Assembly: GCF_000142805.1 (NCBI RefSeq)
Contig: NC_013078.1
Span: 682,001-746,000, forward strand
DNA from: Lachancea thermotolerans CBS 6340
Lineage: Eukaryota; Ascomycota; Saccharomycetes; Saccharomycetales; Saccharomycetaceae
Direction of reading: 5' to 3'
DNA: 64,000 bases
The position numbers and the translations under genes were made by a program. Shown here one piece after another: positions 47,231 through 57,206 of this stretch. Below the pieces are notes generated by a model. That model made no database searches. It was given only the letters and a program-made list of their open reading frames with translations, and was not told the origin of the DNA. Within the stretch, counting starts at the first letter, position 1. Every line of letters begins with the position of its first letter.

Positions 47231-49486
47231 TCACTTTTGCTGGCCACCATACTTGCTTCTCCAGTTCTCAATCTCTTTTTCATCAATACGTTTAAAGAGG
47301 TACTCTGCCTTGTTGATGTTGTGTCCGCCTTCTATGCATAGGTAGAATTTGTCGTCAATCTTCTTAGCTGGTGCATTCAACATCTTGTAGATAGTTTCGG
47401 CAGCTTCTGGCATGAATGGGTAGATCACAGAGGCCACGGAGTAAACAATGTTGAGACCCACACCAACAACAGCGTCAGATTTAGCAGGGAACTCCGAGAA
47501 AAGACTGTTGTCAAGCTTGTTTTCTTGCAAAAACAAGTTACCACGGGCACTTAGAGACATAGCAATCTCCAAACCACGTCTTTCGTGGGATTGTTCCATT
47601 TCGGAAACGTAGCTGCTTAAAATAGAGTTTATGTCCTTCTCCAATTTGACGAAGTCCGCCAACTGCTTTTGATCATATTCAGGAACGACACCATTGTACT
47701 TGGCATTGACGAACTTGACCAGTCTGTTCACAAAGTTACCAAGGTTGGCCAAAAGCTCACTGTTATTTCTAGCAACAAAGTCGCTCCATGAAAAGTGAGA
47801 GTCACTGGATTCAGGTCTCACAGAGGCCAAATAATATCTCCACACACTGGGGGAAACACCAGTATCCTTTGCATTGTTGCCAAAGACTCCCACGCCTCTA
47901 CTCTTCGAAAACTTGCCGCCCTCATACTGCAAGTACTCAGTGGTGCTTAAATGATGAAGCATGGTCCAGTTCTCGTTGGTACCTAATTGCGATCCAGGGA
48001 AAATGACGGAGTGGAACGGAACATTGTCTTTGCCCATGAATTGGTACAGCTGAACGTTCTCAGGGTCCTTCCACCATTTCTTCCAGCCGTCAGTGTAGTT
48101 AGCGGTGATCGAAACATACCCGATGGTAGCATCGAACCAAACATAGAGAACTTTATCTTTGTACTTTTCGAGAGGCACTGGCGTACCCCACACGAGGTCT
48201 CTTGTGATACAACGAGGTTGCAGGCCTTCCTTCAACCAAGACTGGGTAATGGTTCTGGAGTTTTTGCTCCATCCGCCCTCCCTGGACGACTTTTCCACCC
48301 ACTCCTTGATCCTTGGTTCCAATTTATCTAGAGAAATGAAGATATGATCAGAGTTACGAGGGATAGGCTTGCTGTTGTCAAGTTTACAACGTGGGTTAAT
48401 GAGCTCGAATGGGTCTAGCAACCCGCCGCACTTGTCACATTGGTCACCGCGGGCATCCTCGTAATGACATTTTGGACACTCACCCTCGACGTATCTGTCG
48501 GCTAAGTAAGCCTTGTGCTCTTCGCAGTAAAGCTGTTTCATAGAATGCTCTTCTAAGTACCCATTGTTGTTTAGTTTGTTAAAGATGTCCTGGGCGATCT
48601 CAGTCTGCTTTTCCGTTGTTGTTCTTCCAAAGTAGTCAAATCCGATTTGGAACCACTTGTAGACATCGCTGTGAATCTTATGGTATTTGTCACATAGCTC
48701 GCGTGGGGTACATCCCTCCTCAATTGCCTTAGTCTCGGTAGCGGTACCATATTCATCTGTACCGCAAACGAACAAAGTGTTGTAGTTTCTAGCCTTGCAG
48801 TAACGGGCATAGATATCAGCAGACAAAACACTGCCAACGATGTTGCCTAAGTGAGGAACATTGTTAACGTATGGTAAAGCGGATGTGATGAGAATATTTC
48901 TTTCTCCCTCGATGGGCAAAATTTCTGCATCCTGCTTCTTGACAGCAAAGTTACTGTTAATTTTGACAGCTCCAGTACGCTTAAAGCTTGATGACAGACG
49001 TGGAGTGTACGATTTGGCAGCTGAAAGAGCCTTGGACAAAGAAGCAGGCAGGTTTGCAAATTTCGATTCCAAGGATTCTGGACTCAAGGCATATGCATTG
49101 GCAAAAGTGATCAAATTTGTAGCACAAAATGGTTCCCGCAATTCTTGCAAGTAGTTTTCAAGGGCCTTGGACACATTTTCCTTGACATGCTCCTGAGGGG
49201 CACTTGGGTGGTATAGCATAGCTTCCAAAGAAGAAACAGCGAAATGCGTTTCTGAAGATTCCAAACCTTCGAAGTCGTTTAAGACATATCTCAAGATCGC
49301 ATTGGTATTGAAAAGGCGAAAGTCCGTGCTCGCGACAGTCAACTCGGGTTTCACTGACTCATCGTTAACCGAGATTTTGATTTCCTTGCCAGCCAATTCC
49401 TGAGCAAGGGCTAACTTAATATTATTAGCAAGCTGAAGGGCGTAACTATGGTCTTTAGACCTGTCGAAAGATAGGTTGAATGCCAT
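47231..49486 (-). CDS. MES1: Cytosolic methionyl-tRNA synthetase
   Basis: 751 residues from the ATG at 49486, the same length as the S. cerevisiae enzyme. A TTG upstream would add ten residues and is not conserved. The order is a GST-like N-terminal domain (about 1-190) that binds the cofactor Arc1, the class I catalytic core with NILITSALPYVNNVPHLGN (HIGH signature as HLGN), a zinc knuckle (CPKCHYEDARGDQCDKC), the KMSKS signature as KFSKS, and the anticodon-binding helical domain. The end EYLFKRIDEKEIENWRSKYGGQQ matches yeast. It charges tRNA-Met in the cytosol. Codon use is moderately biased toward TTG and AAG. Confidence 0.98.
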   Translation of the reverse strand: MAFNLSFDRSKDHSYALQLANNIKLALAQELAGKEIKISVNDESVKPELTVASTDFRLFNTNAILRYVLNDFEGLESSETHFAVSSLEAMLYHPSAPQEHVKENVSKALENYLQELREPFCATNLITFANAYALSPESLESKFANLPASLSKALSAAKSYTPRLSSSFKRTGAVKINSNFAVKKQDAEILPIEGERNILITSALPYVNNVPHLGNIVGSVLSADIYARYCKARNYNTLFVCGTDEYGTATETKAIEEGCTPRELCDKYHKIHSDVYKWFQIGFDYFGRTTTEKQTEIAQDIFNKLNNNGYLEEHSMKQLYCEEHKAYLADRYVEGECPKCHYEDARGDQCDKCGGLLDPFELINPRCKLDNSKPIPRNSDHIFISLDKLEPRIKEWVEKSSREGGWSKNSRTITQSWLKEGLQPRCITRDLVWGTPVPLEKYKDKVLYVWFDATIGYVSITANYTDGWKKWWKDPENVQLYQFMGKDNVPFHSVIFPGSQLGTNENWTMLHHLSTTEYLQYEGGKFSKSRGVGVFGNNAKDTGVSPSVWRYYLASVRPESSDSHFSWSDFVARNNSELLANLGNFVNRLVKFVNAKYNGVVPEYDQKQLADFVKLEKDINSILSSYVSEMEQSHERRGLEIAMSLSARGNLFLQENKLDNSLFSEFPAKSDAVVGVGLNIVYSVASVIYPFMPEAAETIYKMLNAPAKKIDDKFYLCIEGGHNINKAEYLFKRIDEKEIENWRSKYGGQQK

Positions 49487-49721
49487 TATTTTATTGTCTT
49501 GTGCCTGATCTGACAAAGCAGATGAGCTTTAAAATTTTCAGTTTTTCTATCACGCAGTTGTGAAAACCAAAGGATGTTAGTAGACAGTAGCCTCAAAGCG
49601 TAAACCGGCTAGGGCATATAGTGCTGGCTTCACGCGGTGTGCGGTTAGTAGGACAGGTGCTCCTGTGGGCATCCTGCTCCGTCTTTCTCTACCGAATTTT
49701 TCTGTTATCTATGAGTACATA

Positions 49722-51200
49722 TTAGTTTCTGGAAGGCTTCCTCTTCTTGCTTGGTGGTGTTTTTCCTGAAGCCCCGATAGTGATGTTCACTTTTGGTGGA
49801 ATGGGGAAGCCGTAGGATTTGGCCACCTTCGCGAGATCCAATTTGTCGATCTGATACACAGTTTTCAAAGAGTGAGATGAGTATGCCTGTAGGTATGATC
49901 TATAACCATCCTTAGCTATTTGATGGAGATGATAGTTGGACTTTATCAACTTCTCAAGTTGAGACTGCACATTCGCAATTTTGTTAGAGGGGAATTCGTA
50001 TTCGTTGAGCGGCACCTTGGCGGCCTTCAGGTATCTTAAAAACCCGAGCTCGTTGGGAGTCAAAAACATCAGAGATTTTCCCTTACCTTTGGAGCCTCTG
50101 GCGGTTCTACCCACTCTGTGAATGTAGTCTCTTGGGTCATCTGGAGGGTCAAATTGGATAATCCAGTCCACAGCTGGGATATCCAGGCCTCTAGCAGCAA
50201 CATCGGTACAAACCAAAGTTCCTCTTTCAGCGTTGCAAAACTCAAAGAACGTGTTAGTTCTTTTCTGCTGCTTTTGCTTGCCGTGGAGCTCGAGCACAGG
50301 CAGGTCGATGTAATTGAGCAGTTCTGCGTAGTACCGGACCGAGTTACATGATGACAGAAACACAATGATCTTCTTCTTCTGATTGCGCTTCAGGAAAGAG
50401 AATAGCAGCAGAAAACGCTTGTCGCTGTCACAGACAACGTATCCTTGCTCGAGACCGTCTGCCGTGGAGGTCTGCTTTTCCGAGTCGACATTGATGAACA
50501 GAGGTCCTGGTCTTAAAGAGATACGCGCAAGGTCCTCAACCTTGGTGGTCTGTGTTGCGGAAAACAGCATGGTCTGACGCTCCTCGCTAGGCAAGATTTT
50601 GACAATTTGGCGCATCTCGTCCTCGAAACCGATTTCCAGGATACGGTCCGCCTCGTCGATCACCAGCGCCTTCAGGTTCTTGAAAACAAAGTCCTTGGTG
50701 TTTTGCAAGTGGTCCAACAGACGACCGGGCGTCGCGATGAGCAGGTTAACGCCCTTCGCAAGCTTGTCGGCCTCTTGGCGGCGGTTGGCACCACCGATCA
50801 CGATGCCAAACGTCTGCGAGTGGAACTCCATCAGGGTCTTGGCGACGCCGAAGATCTGGAGCGCCAGCTCACGCGTTGGCGTGATTACAATGACGCCTGT
50901 CCCGTTTCTGGGCTTGAATTTCAGCGAGTGCAGCATTTCGATCGCGGGTAACAAGAAAGCCAGCGTCTTGCCTGACCCGGTCTTGGCGGCACCCAGCACG
51001 TCCCGACCAGCAAGCAGTGGTGGGATGGTACGGGACTGCACCTGTGTCATCGTGGTGAAGCCCATCTTGTCGATGGCCTTCATCGTTGGAGGTGACAGGT
51101 TGAGTTCTGCAAACTTCTCCTTGTAGCCGTCGTTCTCAGACGCCTCGACGGCGTCCGCGGATCTCTTCTTGGAGTGCGCCTTTTCTTCCACTTCTCCCAT
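49722..51200 (-). CDS. HAS1: DEAD-box RNA helicase Has1
   Basis: 492 residues (S. cerevisiae 505). Helicase motifs in order: Q motif with Phe/Gln upstream of SRTIPP, motif I AKTGSGKT (72-79), Ia PTRELA, TPGR (158-161), motif II DEAD (182-185), SAT, and HRVGRTARG in the C-terminal lobe. The basic tail ([11 protein letters not shown]) is a nucleolar signal. Has1 acts in 18S rRNA processing and pre-60S maturation, releasing snoRNAs such as U14. The promoter carries the PAC and RRPE elements of ribosome-biogenesis genes. In S. cerevisiae it is YMR290C, next to ABZ2. Confidence 0.97.
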   Translation of the reverse strand: MGEVEEKAHSKKRSADAVEASENDGYKEKFAELNLSPPTMKAIDKMGFTTMTQVQSRTIPPLLAGRDVLGAAKTGSGKTLAFLLPAIEMLHSLKFKPRNGTGVIVITPTRELALQIFGVAKTLMEFHSQTFGIVIGGANRRQEADKLAKGVNLLIATPGRLLDHLQNTKDFVFKNLKALVIDEADRILEIGFEDEMRQIVKILPSEERQTMLFSATQTTKVEDLARISLRPGPLFINVDSEKQTSTADGLEQGYVVCDSDKRFLLLFSFLKRNQKKKIIVFLSSCNSVRYYAELLNYIDLPVLELHGKQKQQKRTNTFFEFCNAERGTLVCTDVAARGLDIPAVDWIIQFDPPDDPRDYIHRVGRTARGSKGKGKSLMFLTPNELGFLRYLKAAKVPLNEYEFPSNKIANVQSQLEKLIKSNYHLHQIAKDGYRSYLQAYSSHSLKTVYQIDKLDLAKVAKSYGFPIPPKVNITIGASGKTPPSKKRKPSRN

Positions 51201-52000
51201 ACCGGTTATGTGGTATTGCGTTCAGGCTTTGTCCCTTGTCGCTTCAAGCCTAGGATACAATTTCGTGAACCTGAAGAGCTAGCAGCTCATCGCTCGCAGT
51301 GCAGAGTATCGAAAAATTTTTAGGCGCCGGGCTAAAAGAAATGTTGGCATCTGCATCACGTGAATGTCATGCGACAGACGCGTGACCAACCTGGGCATAT
51401 CATACTCTACGAAAAAACCACATATCTTGGGCGGCTATGATAAGACTCGGGGGGCTAACGCTACTTATTTGAATGCACATCCAGGTACTACAAGCAGGGA
51501 GAGCCTGGGCACAAAGAGCTAAGAAACCACTCGTTTAAAGTTCCATAAACCTGTATGAGTGGTCCCGACAAGAAGGCTTACTGAGCATATGGCTACGCGA
51601 AGCAAAGGGCTGAAAGCCTCTGTTGCCGCTGACGCTCTGCGGGAGAAAAGACAGGAGAAGTTTACCAAAGCGTTCCGAAAAGTTGCGTTTCAGTTATGAC
51701 TTAAAACTCGATACGAACGTCGCCAAGGTTGCATAAATGACTAGAAACACCTTCCTACCCGCGGAAGGCTGGTAGAAGCTACGCGAAAGGGCGCCCAGCG
51801 GAGATAGTTCGAGGACCAAAGCACGTGATTCTTATACGTAGATCGCTATCAACGATAGAAAGTTATTCTGGGCGACCCTCTGGCAGATACAATAACAGCA
51901 TCAAGCCGTGAAAACTGGCGCCTCCTTTAGACCCTGTCAGACACGTTCGCTCGTTAGCTTCATTCGGCAGGAATCTTTTACTCGAATTCATTTATCGGCT
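51201..52000. other. Divergent HAS1/YGR266W-homologue intergenic region (800 bp)
   Basis: The left end holds the HAS1 promoter. CACGTG occurs at about 51358 (as ATCACGTG, a Cbf1-type site) and about 51823. From 51896 the frame of the next gene is open without ATG for 35 codons and codes for a basic, hydroxylated stretch. No other gene or RNA is recognised between 51330 and 51890. Confidence 0.5.
51284..51320 (-). promoter_or_regulatory. PAC and RRPE ribosome-biogenesis elements of HAS1
   Basis: 51284-51293 reads AGCTCATCGC, the exact complement of PAC (GCGATGAGCT), bound by Dot6/Tod6. 51311-51320 reads GAAAAATTTT, the RRPE core bound by Stb3. They are 17 bp apart and 84-120 bp before the HAS1 ATG, the classic arrangement of the Ribi regulon. 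Confidence 0.85.
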
Positions 52001-54115
52001 ATGCAGGAATTTTACGACCCGTGGGACACGCAAGCGCTGTACCAAGATAAAGTGCAGGGCTGCGATACCTGCACCGATAAGTGCGCTGTCCCGGAGCGTG
52101 GGATAGTGTGTGGGCCTATCCTGCGTCTGGTGGGTGTTGACTACGAGCGTAACCTCTACCGGGGCAGTCTCCTCTTGGTCTGCAGAGACATCGCAGCACC
52201 TCAAGTTAGCTTCGTCGCCGGCCCCAGCGACAGCGGAATCGGCGCTGGGGCGGCGGGCTCTAGCGCAAGTGCTTCGGCATCCCAAAGTCACAGCTACTTC
52301 CCTCGCGTTTTGTTCTTCGAGGAGCAGGGCCTGCAGTTCTACAGATACACTATCGAATTCGAAATGCAGGATTACGAGCAGTTGATCAAATACGCCATTG
52401 ACACCGAGATCAAGCCGCACTACCGTTTCTTCGTACCTGCCAAAACGGCCAACTTCAATACCATTTCCTACAGCTGTAACGGTTTTTCCCTTTCTGTGGA
52501 TACCACTAAGTTCAAAGGCTCCATGTGGTTTGATATTCTCAACAAACATGCCAAAACCCACTACCATGTGATGCTGGGAGGCGGGGACCAGATATACTCA
52601 GACGGTGTCAAGATCTTCTGCGACAAGTTTAATGACTGGTTGACAGAAAAGAACCCTTCTGTCAAGGCTAGAGCCAAACTGACTCCCGAACTTCGCGCAG
52701 ACCTCGATAAGTTCTACCTAAAGGAGTACATCGAGTGGTACGGCTACGGGTACTGGAAGGGTAGCACCCCAAAATCGAAGACCACACAAGCGTGTTTCCC
52801 AATCGCCATGGCCTCTATCCCCTCTATCAACATATGGGACGACCACGACATCATCGATGGGTTTGGCTCATACTCCCACAGCTTCATGAAAAATGAAGTT
52901 TTCAGCGGTGTTGGCAAAGCAGCGTACAAGTATTACATGCTCTTCCAACATCATGTTTCCATTCACGAACGCGAGGCGTATTTAGAAAACCCTTCGTGGC
53001 TTCTTGGCCACAAGGAGAGCGACTATATCGGCGAAAGGTCGCATTCTGTTTTCACCAGAATTGGGCCCACTTGGGGTATGCTCGGTCTTGATTGCAGAAC
53101 TGAGAGAAAAATCAAGCAAATTGTGAGCTGGGACACTTACGCACTTGTCTTCAAGCGTTTAGAGGAGGAGGTAGCTAAAGGCAAAATGGACCATTTGATG
53201 GTGATGCTCGGTGTTCCTATTGCTTACCCAAGACTGGTATGGTTGGAGTGGCTTTTTTCTTCCAAGTTCCTTGCTCCACTGAAGTACCTTTCCAAGAAGG
53301 GATTGATAGCAAGAAGCCTTGTCAATGAGTTCAACGGGGATGTCGAGCTTCTGGACGACTTGAACGACCATTGGTGTGCTCGTCACCACAAAAAGGAGAG
53401 AAACTTCCTGGTCTCCAAGCTCCAAGACTTCGGCGCCAAGCACGGGGTCCGCATCACTATTCTCTCGGGCGATGTCCACTTGACTACCATTGGCCGCTTC
53501 CGCTCCAAGCTACACTCGCACCACATCACCAGTTCGAAGGATAGCGAAGTCGAGCGCGTGCTGGACGAGCCAGAAAACGACGTGAGGCTTATGTTCAACG
53601 TTATCTCGAGTGCCGTAGTGAACACTCCTCCCCCCACCGCAATGAGCGGTCTGCTGCAGAAGCGCTCCGGAATCCATCACTTTGACAGAGAAACAGACGA
53701 GGACGTCGTTCCCTTGTTCAAGAAGGATGTCGACGGAACTAACCGGAAGTTCTTTTCCTTCATGAACCGCAGAAACTGGTCTGACCTCCTGCCGGTGCAA
53801 AACGTTCTGCAAAACGAGTACCTGCGCAACTTGTACCAAGTTTCGGAGGGGGATAAATGCGTTCCTGGAATTATATCCGATAGCGGCCTTGAAAAGCGAA
53901 CCAGTGACAACTCCCCAGAGGAGAAACAAGACGTGTTATATCCTGTCACATCGCAAGGTTTTATTGCCACGATCCACGCAGAGAAGGATGCTTTGAGTGT
54001 CGAGTCTAAGTCGGTAGGCTACGCTGTTGTGGTGCCTGAATTGAAAAGAGCCAACATTTCTTTGTCGCATAAGGGAATCAAACATTTGGATGCTACAAAT
54101 CCCTCGGAAGCCTAA
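52001..54115 (+). CDS. PhoD-like metallophosphatase-fold protein (YGR266W family)
   Basis: 704 residues from the ATG at 52001 (S. cerevisiae YGR266W about 700). The N-terminus MQEFYDPWDTQALYQ matches the yeast family. The metallophosphatase core has WDDHDIIDGFGSYSH (Asp280, Asp281, His282, Asp283) and LSGDVHLTTIGRF (Asp491, His493), as in PhoD-type alkaline phosphatases. No enzyme activity is established for the yeast protein, which has been reported at the mitochondrial outer membrane and plasma membrane. Residues 75-95 form an Ala/Ser/Gly-rich insert. The frame upstream of the ATG is open and looks like a mitochondrial presequence. FOL2 nearby agrees with YGR266W-YGR267C order. Confidence 0.88.
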   Translation: MQEFYDPWDTQALYQDKVQGCDTCTDKCAVPERGIVCGPILRLVGVDYERNLYRGSLLLVCRDIAAPQVSFVAGPSDSGIGAGAAGSSASASASQSHSYFPRVLFFEEQGLQFYRYTIEFEMQDYEQLIKYAIDTEIKPHYRFFVPAKTANFNTISYSCNGFSLSVDTTKFKGSMWFDILNKHAKTHYHVMLGGGDQIYSDGVKIFCDKFNDWLTEKNPSVKARAKLTPELRADLDKFYLKEYIEWYGYGYWKGSTPKSKTTQACFPIAMASIPSINIWDDHDIIDGFGSYSHSFMKNEVFSGVGKAAYKYYMLFQHHVSIHEREAYLENPSWLLGHKESDYIGERSHSVFTRIGPTWGMLGLDCRTERKIKQIVSWDTYALVFKRLEEEVAKGKMDHLMVMLGVPIAYPRLVWLEWLFSSKFLAPLKYLSKKGLIARSLVNEFNGDVELLDDLNDHWCARHHKKERNFLVSKLQDFGAKHGVRITILSGDVHLTTIGRFRSKLHSHHITSSKDSEVERVLDEPENDVRLMFNVISSAVVNTPPPTAMSGLLQKRSGIHHFDRETDEDVVPLFKKDVDGTNRKFFSFMNRRNWSDLLPVQNVLQNEYLRNLYQVSEGDKCVPGIISDSGLEKRTSDNSPEEKQDVLYPVTSQGFIATIHAEKDALSVESKSVGYAVVVPELKRANISLSHKGIKHLDATNPSEA

Positions 54116-54519
54116 ATGAATTACAGGCCGCTTTTTCACGACCAACATGTGAACAAAGGATATTTATTACGTCTTGCTATATGCTAGCGTCTCTTCTATC
54201 ACCCACTTGTACCGTTCTTCCCACTACACCTGCCAGCTCGGCCTTCCGTTCCTAATCCGCCATTGTTCCGATCTTTAGGGGTGTCACGTTTTGTCGCTGC
54301 TCGTGGTGATCATTTTAAAATATAAACGTTGTGTGTATTTCTGATAATCAAAATCGCAAAAGTACGACCCTCCAGAACAGACATAGGCTTCTTGAAATCT
54401 GCGATTTAAAATAGCAGTGGCAAAATATCGGTAGTTACTGAGTTAACTGTCAGTGAAATAAGGAAAACTGTTTCTTAGCGACATTCAACCGAGTGGTTTC
54501 TTGAATTGGTTAAGGGGTA
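54116..54519. other. YGR266W homologue-TDA1 gap (404 bp)
   Basis: Promoter of TDA1 and 3' UTR of the gene before it. AT-rich from about 54310. I see no gene, RNA or clear repeat. Confidence 0.6.
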
Positions 54520-56112
54520 ATGTCGACCGCATCAGTTGCAGACGCTTCGTGGCCTCAAGGGAGCGTGAGTCCTAACGCAGGGGACGTGTCACGCTGTAAG
54601 TATGTAATCAAGGACTCACAACTTGGAGATGGTTACTTCAGCGTGGTGAAGGAGTGTATGAATGTCTACACCCGTGACAGGTTTGCAATGAAACTTGTAA
54701 GCAAGAAAACCGTAGAAGGAAAGCTGTGGCTGATTCAGCGCGAAGTGAAGCTTCTCAAGGCGGTGAGCGCCAAGATACGCGAGTTAGAGCAATCAGAGGC
54801 TGCGTGTAAGGACACTTTCGAAGGGCACCACCATGTCCTGCAGCTTTTTGACTACTTTGAGACCAACCAGAACATTGTGCTTGTGACACAGTTGTGCTCA
54901 CATGGTGATCTGTACGAGAAAATCATTGAGGCAGGGTCCTTAGATGTTACGAGGCAGGTTAAATCCTACACCGCTTGCCTTTTGAGTGCAATCAATTTCC
55001 TGCACGAGAATGGAGTTGTGCATCGAGACCTGAAAGCAGAGAATGTACTATTCAGGTGCAGGGTCACCGAGTTAAGCGAGTATAGCCGCCGCGGGTCTCA
55101 CTATGACCACCACGCCCACGATCTCATTCTTGCAGACTTTGGGCTGGCTACGAATCTCAATGGCAATGAAGACGAGCTGCGTGAATGCGTCGGAACAATT
55201 TCTTATATAGCCCCGGAAGTCGTGCGCTGCTACGGCATCTCGCGACTCGCACCCTCTGAAGCAAAAGCAATCCCCGCCTACGGGGCGGCCATTGACATTT
55301 GGGCACTCGGAGTTCTCGCTTATTTTATGATGACTGGCTATATGCCCTTTGACTGTGAAACCGACGCAGAAACAAAGAAGTGCATCTCCGAAGGCGACTA
55401 TTACGTGGACGAGGAGCTGAAAAGTGACAAGAGCTTGGACAGCAAGCATTTCTGGAATTTTGTGCATTTGTGCTTCACAATTAATGCTTCTGATAGACCG
55501 ACATCCCAAGACCTGAAAAAGCATCCCTTTGTTCAACAGTTTTTTTCCACGGATAACCAGGCAGAGCCCTTTGGTGACAGGATAGCGCTAGTAAAGAGCA
55601 CGTCGTCTTCTTCCCTTCATAATTTGGGAACGCCTTCGAGATCTTCCAGCTCCTCGTCACTTGCGGCTTTGGGAAGATCTGAGTCCGGTTCCAATCTCAT
55701 CAGCATTGATTCCCGCGACCTTAAATTGGATAGAGTCCGCGAAACACTTAAAAAGACCCTATCGATGACCTCCATTGCACCTGCGAGGAATAACTTTGTT
55801 GATCCTGCAACTCAAAACAAGAAAAACTCTACTTTTAAACTCGAACCCATGCCTCCTTCAAACTCACTAATGAACGGCTGTTTTTCATTGACTCCTGAAA
55901 GCAAGTCTAATTTTACAACGTCACCAAGTGTTTCGAGAACTCATTCATCCACGGAAATGGGCCGTATCATGTCCACAGGAGAGTCCAATGGAACTTCTTT
56001 GACAAGACAGAGCTCAGGTCTCGGAAATGAGGTGACTGAAGATGAGTGCTCAAAGGCTGCGGGAACGACTCAGCGTAGCTCACGCAAATCAGGCGCACAG
56101 TTTGATTTTTAG
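54520..56112 (+). CDS. TDA1: Protein kinase Tda1
   Basis: 530 residues (S. cerevisiae 586). The Ser/Thr kinase domain spans about 28-345: glycine loop LGDGYFSV (35-42), ATP-binding Lys58, catalytic loop HRDLKAEN with Asp170, DFG at 206-208, APE as APEVV. An insert (SRRGSHYDHHAHD, about 189-201) separates catalytic loop and DFG. The C-terminal third is Ser-rich and disordered. In S. cerevisiae Tda1 phosphorylates hexokinase 2 at Ser15 when glucose is low, in step with Snf1. TDA1 lies two genes from HAS1 here, with YGR266W inserted between as the sister-chromosome order predicts. Confidence 0.9.
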   Translation: MSTASVADASWPQGSVSPNAGDVSRCKYVIKDSQLGDGYFSVVKECMNVYTRDRFAMKLVSKKTVEGKLWLIQREVKLLKAVSAKIRELEQSEAACKDTFEGHHHVLQLFDYFETNQNIVLVTQLCSHGDLYEKIIEAGSLDVTRQVKSYTACLLSAINFLHENGVVHRDLKAENVLFRCRVTELSEYSRRGSHYDHHAHDLILADFGLATNLNGNEDELRECVGTISYIAPEVVRCYGISRLAPSEAKAIPAYGAAIDIWALGVLAYFMMTGYMPFDCETDAETKKCISEGDYYVDEELKSDKSLDSKHFWNFVHLCFTINASDRPTSQDLKKHPFVQQFFSTDNQAEPFGDRIALVKSTSSSSLHNLGTPSRSSSSSSLAALGRSESGSNLISIDSRDLKLDRVRETLKKTLSMTSIAPARNNFVDPATQNKKNSTFKLEPMPPSNSLMNGCFSLTPESKSNFTTSPSVSRTHSSTEMGRIMSTGESNGTSLTRQSSGLGNEVTEDECSKAAGTTQRSSRKSGAQFDF

Positions 56113-56471
56113 TTCACAAACCTAGCGAAGGGGGAAATAAAAGTAGAGCAGGCCTCTTTTAAGATACAATGGACCGCCAAGAGCACCAAAAATGAAGACA
56201 ATAATTATTTTTGCATATGCATGGGACACCTTTGGAGCGTGTGGAAGTGATAAAGGGCCATTCCAATTAAGATTAAACAGTCAATATCTAAAATTACTAT
56301 ATCTCATGAAGTTGAATACATGATCTTGTCGAGTACAGAATTCAATTGCGTTAAAAACGGGTTGCGTGTGGAAGAAGAAAAAACAGAACTTCTAATATTA
56401 CCGTGCAATGGTTGAACACACAGAGGTAAGCCAGTACCTTGTATTCTTTAGGGCTTCAGCCAGAACGCCCG
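56113..56471. other. Convergent TDA1-FOL2 gap (359 bp)
   Basis: AT-rich 3' flanking DNA of both genes, with a 10-bp palindrome TGCATATGCA near 56212. No gene is seen. Confidence 0.6.
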
Positions 56472-57206
56472 CTATATGCTTCTCCTATTCAGCAGATTGA
56501 GGAATTCTTCCCTGGTCTTGTGGGCTTCCCTAAAACAGCCCAGCATACACGACGTCATGGTTGAAGACCCTGTCTTTTGAACGCCCCTAGACACCATGCA
56601 CATGTGAGCAGCTTCAATAACCACTGCCACACCTCTTGGCTTCAATATTTCGCTTAATGCCATTGCGATTTGCTTCGTCAGCCGCTCTTGCACTTGCAGT
56701 CTGCGCGCGTACATCTCAGCAAGGCGCGCCAGCTTACTTAAACCCAGTACCTTCTTGTTGGGAATGTAGCCGATGTGAACCTTGCCAAAGAAAGGCACCA
56801 AATGATGCTCACACAGAGAATATATCTCTATATCGCGCACAATCACCATTTCATCGTGATCCTCCTCGAAAACAGCGTTTTTGATCACGTCGTTGATAAT
56901 ATTGTGCTGGTAACCCTTGGTGAAGTACATCATTGCCTTGGCGTACCGCTGAGGCGTCTCCAACAACCCTTCTCTGGACACGTCTTCACCCAATTCTGAC
57001 AGAATGACCTTGACTGCTTCCGCGATGCGGTCAGTTCTTTGCTGAGTTTCTTCCGGCGACTCTTCCGAGCGGACTCTGGAGCCGAGAGATGGCCATGACA
57101 ACCCATCTGCTTCCACTGGTGGATTCAGAGTGTAGGGCGAGGCAGGCCTCGTTCTCAAAGGTGTGTCTTGTCTCTCTATGAGCCCGGCAAGATGCTTGTT
57201 TTCCAT
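56472..57206 (-). CDS. FOL2: GTP cyclohydrolase I (folate synthesis)
   Basis: 244 residues (S. cerevisiae 243). Zinc ligands are Cys132 and His135 ([18 protein letters not shown]) and Cys203 (HMCMVSRGV). The substrate-binding stretch [12 protein letters not shown] follows, and [13 protein letters not shown] marks the family start at about 83. The enzyme converts GTP to 7,8-dihydroneopterin triphosphate, the first step of the pterin arm of folate synthesis, and works as a decamer. The N-terminal 55 residues are variable in fungi. The ATG at 57206 is the first in frame. Confidence 0.97.
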   Translation of the reverse strand: MENKHLAGLIERQDTPLRTRPASPYTLNPPVEADGLSWPSLGSRVRSEESPEETQQRTDRIAEAVKVILSELGEDVSREGLLETPQRYAKAMMYFTKGYQHNIINDVIKNAVFEEDHDEMVIVRDIEIYSLCEHHLVPFFGKVHIGYIPNKKVLGLSKLARLAEMYARRLQVQERLTKQIAMALSEILKPRGVAVVIEAAHMCMVSRGVQKTGSSTMTSCMLGCFREAHKTREEFLNLLNRRSI

